A stretch of 6,940 nucleotides of DNA from CAYJAZ01 sp964371865 (GTDB taxonomy: Bacteria > Desulfobacterota > Desulfovibrionia > Desulfovibrionales > Desulfovibrionaceae): assembly GCA_964371865.1 (NCBI GenBank), contig CAYJOR010000097.1:1-6940 (forward strand), in the 5' to 3' direction. Each line of letters begins with the position of its first letter. Within the stretch, counting starts at the first letter, position 1. A model generated the notes under the pieces. The model did not search any database and was not told the origin of the DNA. It was given only the letters and a program-made list of their open reading frames with translations. Of the stretch, positions 5,422-6,940 are shown piece after piece. The position numbers and the translations under genes were made by a program.

Positions 5422-6252
5422 GTGGATAGTGAAGAGCAGAATGGGCGAATTTGGACGAAAATTTCATCTTTATTTTCACAAAAAGAAGAAAAAATCGAAC
5501 AAGTAATACTTGACGCACAAGAAGATGGAGAATTGAAAGAAGAAGAAGGTTCAATGCTTCTTTCTGTGCTTGAATTCGATTCGTTGCATGTATACGATAT
5601 CATGACGCCTCGTACTGATATTGATTGCTTACCTCTTGGGTCATCAATCCAAACAGTAGCACAGGCTATTGTAGATACAGGACATTCCAGACTTCCTATT
5701 TTTGAAGGAACAAAGGATAATATCGTCGGTATAATATACGCTAAAGATTTATTGCCCTACCTTATCCATAAAGATAAACACGAACAAAATATAGATTCAC
5801 TTTTGCGTAAGGCATATTTTGTACCGGAAACTAAAATTTGTAGTGAACTACTTCAAGAATTTCGTACACGTAAAAATCATATAGCAATCGTTGTTGATGA
5901 ATACGGCGGAACATCCGGTTTAGTAACTATCGAGGATTTACTTGAAGTTATCGTTGGTGAAATTGAAGATGAACACGATGCGCCAAAAGATGAAGATATA
6001 ACTCAAGTAACAGAAACACGCTATCTACTTACAGGTAGAGCTTATCTGGAAGACTTAGAAGAAATAGGCTTGAAAATAGAATCAGAAGAAGTTGATACAA
6101 TCGGCGGGTATGTTTGCCTTCTTTCAGGCAGAGTGCCAACTGAAAAAGAAGAATTTACAATAGGCGACTGGGTTCTTTCAATAGAAGAGGCAGACGCTAA
6201 ACAAGTTAAGACAATTATAGCAGAGAAAGTAGATTTAAAGGAGTCAGTATGA
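5422..6252 (+). CDS. CorC-type CBS-domain protein (hemolysin C/CorC family)
   Basis: A 276-residue soluble protein of the CorC/HlyC family, which pairs two CBS domains with a C-terminal CorC_HlyC domain and lacks the DUF21 membrane part of longer relatives. An acidic helical N-terminus (1-50) precedes CBS1 (about 57-115, starting DIMTPRTDI) and CBS2 (about 122-180, with IAIVVDEYGGTSGLVTIEDL). The CorC_HlyC domain (about 195-270) holds IGGY at 227-230. Family members are linked to magnesium/cobalt handling or membrane stress, and CBS pairs often bind adenine nucleotides; the hemolysin label is historical and does not imply toxicity. Translation starts at GTG behind AAGGAG. The stop overlaps the next start in ATGA, so expression is probably coupled to the aminotransferase gene. 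Family assignment is firm; the exact role is not known. Confidence 0.9.
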   Translation: MDSEEQNGRIWTKISSLFSQKEEKIEQVILDAQEDGELKEEEGSMLLSVLEFDSLHVYDIMTPRTDIDCLPLGSSIQTVAQAIVDTGHSRLPIFEGTKDNIVGIIYAKDLLPYLIHKDKHEQNIDSLLRKAYFVPETKICSELLQEFRTRKNHIAIVVDEYGGTSGLVTIEDLLEVIVGEIEDEHDAPKDEDITQVTETRYLLTGRAYLEDLEEIGLKIESEEVDTIGGYVCLLSGRVPTEKEEFTIGDWVLSIEEADAKQVKTIIAEKVDLKESV

Positions 6253-6940
6253 TATTTGCAAACAGATTGCAAAGTGTTAAACCCTCAGCAACCTTAGCAG
6301 TAAGCGCAAAAGCCGCAGAACTTAAAGCTCAAGGTATTCCGGTAATTTCCTTAGCATTAGGCGAACCGGATTTTGATACACCAAAACACATTTGTGAAGC
6401 TGCAAAAAAAGCTATAGATAATGGTAAAACTCGCTATACAGCAGTTTCGGGTATTCCGGAAGCTAGAAAAGCAGTTTGCACATATTTTCAGCGTGAATAT
6501 AGTGCTGAAATAGAACCGAAAAATGTTATTATCACTAATGGTGGCAAACAAGCTCTTTATAACTTGTTTATGGTGCTTTGCTCTGCCGGCGATGAAGTTC
6601 TTATACCAAGCCCATACTGGACATCTTATCCTGAAATGGTAGGACTTGTTGATGCAACTCCTGTTACCGTTCAAACAAGTGCACAAAATGGCTTTAGAGT
6701 TACTGTTGAACAACTTGAACAAGCTCGCACAGAAAAAACTAAAGTATTAATGCTCAACTCCCCATCAAATCCTAGTGGTGTTATGTACACTCAAGAGGAA
6801 ATTGAAGGGCTTGCACAGTGGGCTATTGATAATAATATCTTTATCATTTCAGATGAAATTTATGATCAATTAGTGTATCCACCACATAAAAAAGCATCAT
6901 TAATTAATATGTTCAAAAAATATCCTGATAAAATTGCAAT
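6249..6940 (+). CDS. aspC: PLP-dependent aminotransferase, aspartate aminotransferase type (3' end outside window)
   Basis: The first 230 codons of a class I aminotransferase, open to the window edge. It probably exchanges amino groups between aspartate and 2-oxoglutarate, giving oxaloacetate and glutamate; cytoplasmic dimer. The reading frame shows GEPDFDTP (38-45), YTAVSGIPE (63-71), NGGKQAL (97-103, cofactor phosphate region), Trp124 in SPYWTSYPE (stacks on the pyridine ring), NSPSNPSG (170-177) with Asn174, and SDEIYDQL (201-208) with Asp202 and Tyr205. This pattern fits the Ib/I-gamma aspartate aminotransferases, although related aminotransferases acting on other substrates share it. The PLP-binding lysine (SKxxxMTGWR block) should follow just beyond 6940. 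The ATG overlaps the preceding stop by 4 nt and has AAAGGAG five bases upstream, a strong site suggesting coupled translation. The truncation is due only to the window. Confidence 0.92.
   Translation, partial: MIFANRLQSVKPSATLAVSAKAAELKAQGIPVISLALGEPDFDTPKHICEAAKKAIDNGKTRYTAVSGIPEARKAVCTYFQREYSAEIEPKNVIITNGGKQALYNLFMVLCSAGDEVLIPSPYWTSYPEMVGLVDATPVTVQTSAQNGFRVTVEQLEQARTEKTKVLMLNSPSNPSGVMYTQEEIEGLAQWAIDNNIFIISDEIYDQLVYPPHKKASLINMFKKYPDKIA

Noticed and set aside
6357..6722. 121-codon minus-strand frame at the right end
   Set aside because: It lies antisense to the aminotransferase, whose plus-strand frame carries a full set of class I motifs. The Cys/Phe/Ser-rich product looks like a shadow.

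Overview
The window reads as chromosomal housekeeping DNA from a low-GC member of the Desulfovibrionales/Desulfovibrionaceae. This rests on family resemblance and on remembered gene order (acpS, tsaE and lysC close together in Desulfovibrio), not on a search, so the genus is left open. The DNA is AT-rich. The MutL carries the endonuclease motif found in bacteria that do not rely on MutH. Every gene is intact except the last, which runs off the right edge. There is no sign of a phage, IS element, CRISPR array, tRNA or rRNA.

Layout: two divergent gene groups start from a 55-bp gap at 2271-2325. On the minus strand, reading leftward, lie acpS (holo-ACP synthase), tsaE (tRNA t6A ATPase) and lysC (aspartate kinase), with gaps of 10 and 45 nt. 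On the plus strand, reading rightward, lie mutL, a membrane-anchored PilZ (c-di-GMP receptor-like) protein, a CorC-type CBS-domain protein and a class I aminotransferase of the aspartate aminotransferase type. Their spacings are 12 nt, 60 nt and a 4-nt ATGA overlap. The aminotransferase starts at 6249 and is cut off by the window end before its PLP lysine. The first 106 bases hold no gene and are unusually rich in homopolymers.

The genes do not form one pathway. acpS, tsaE and lysC supply fatty-acid carrier activation, tRNA modification and the aspartate-family amino acid entry step. mutL is DNA repair, the PilZ protein is probably signalling at the membrane, CorC is envelope or ion related, and the aminotransferase makes or uses aspartate, the LysC substrate.

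The best second-look points are regulatory. First, a perfect internal Shine-Dalgarno and double ATG inside lysC would yield a separate 159-residue regulatory subunit. Second, a good promoter in front of mutL has its predicted transcription start on the A of the ATG, with no Shine-Dalgarno, which suggests a leaderless message. I found no evidence of a wholly new biological system here.
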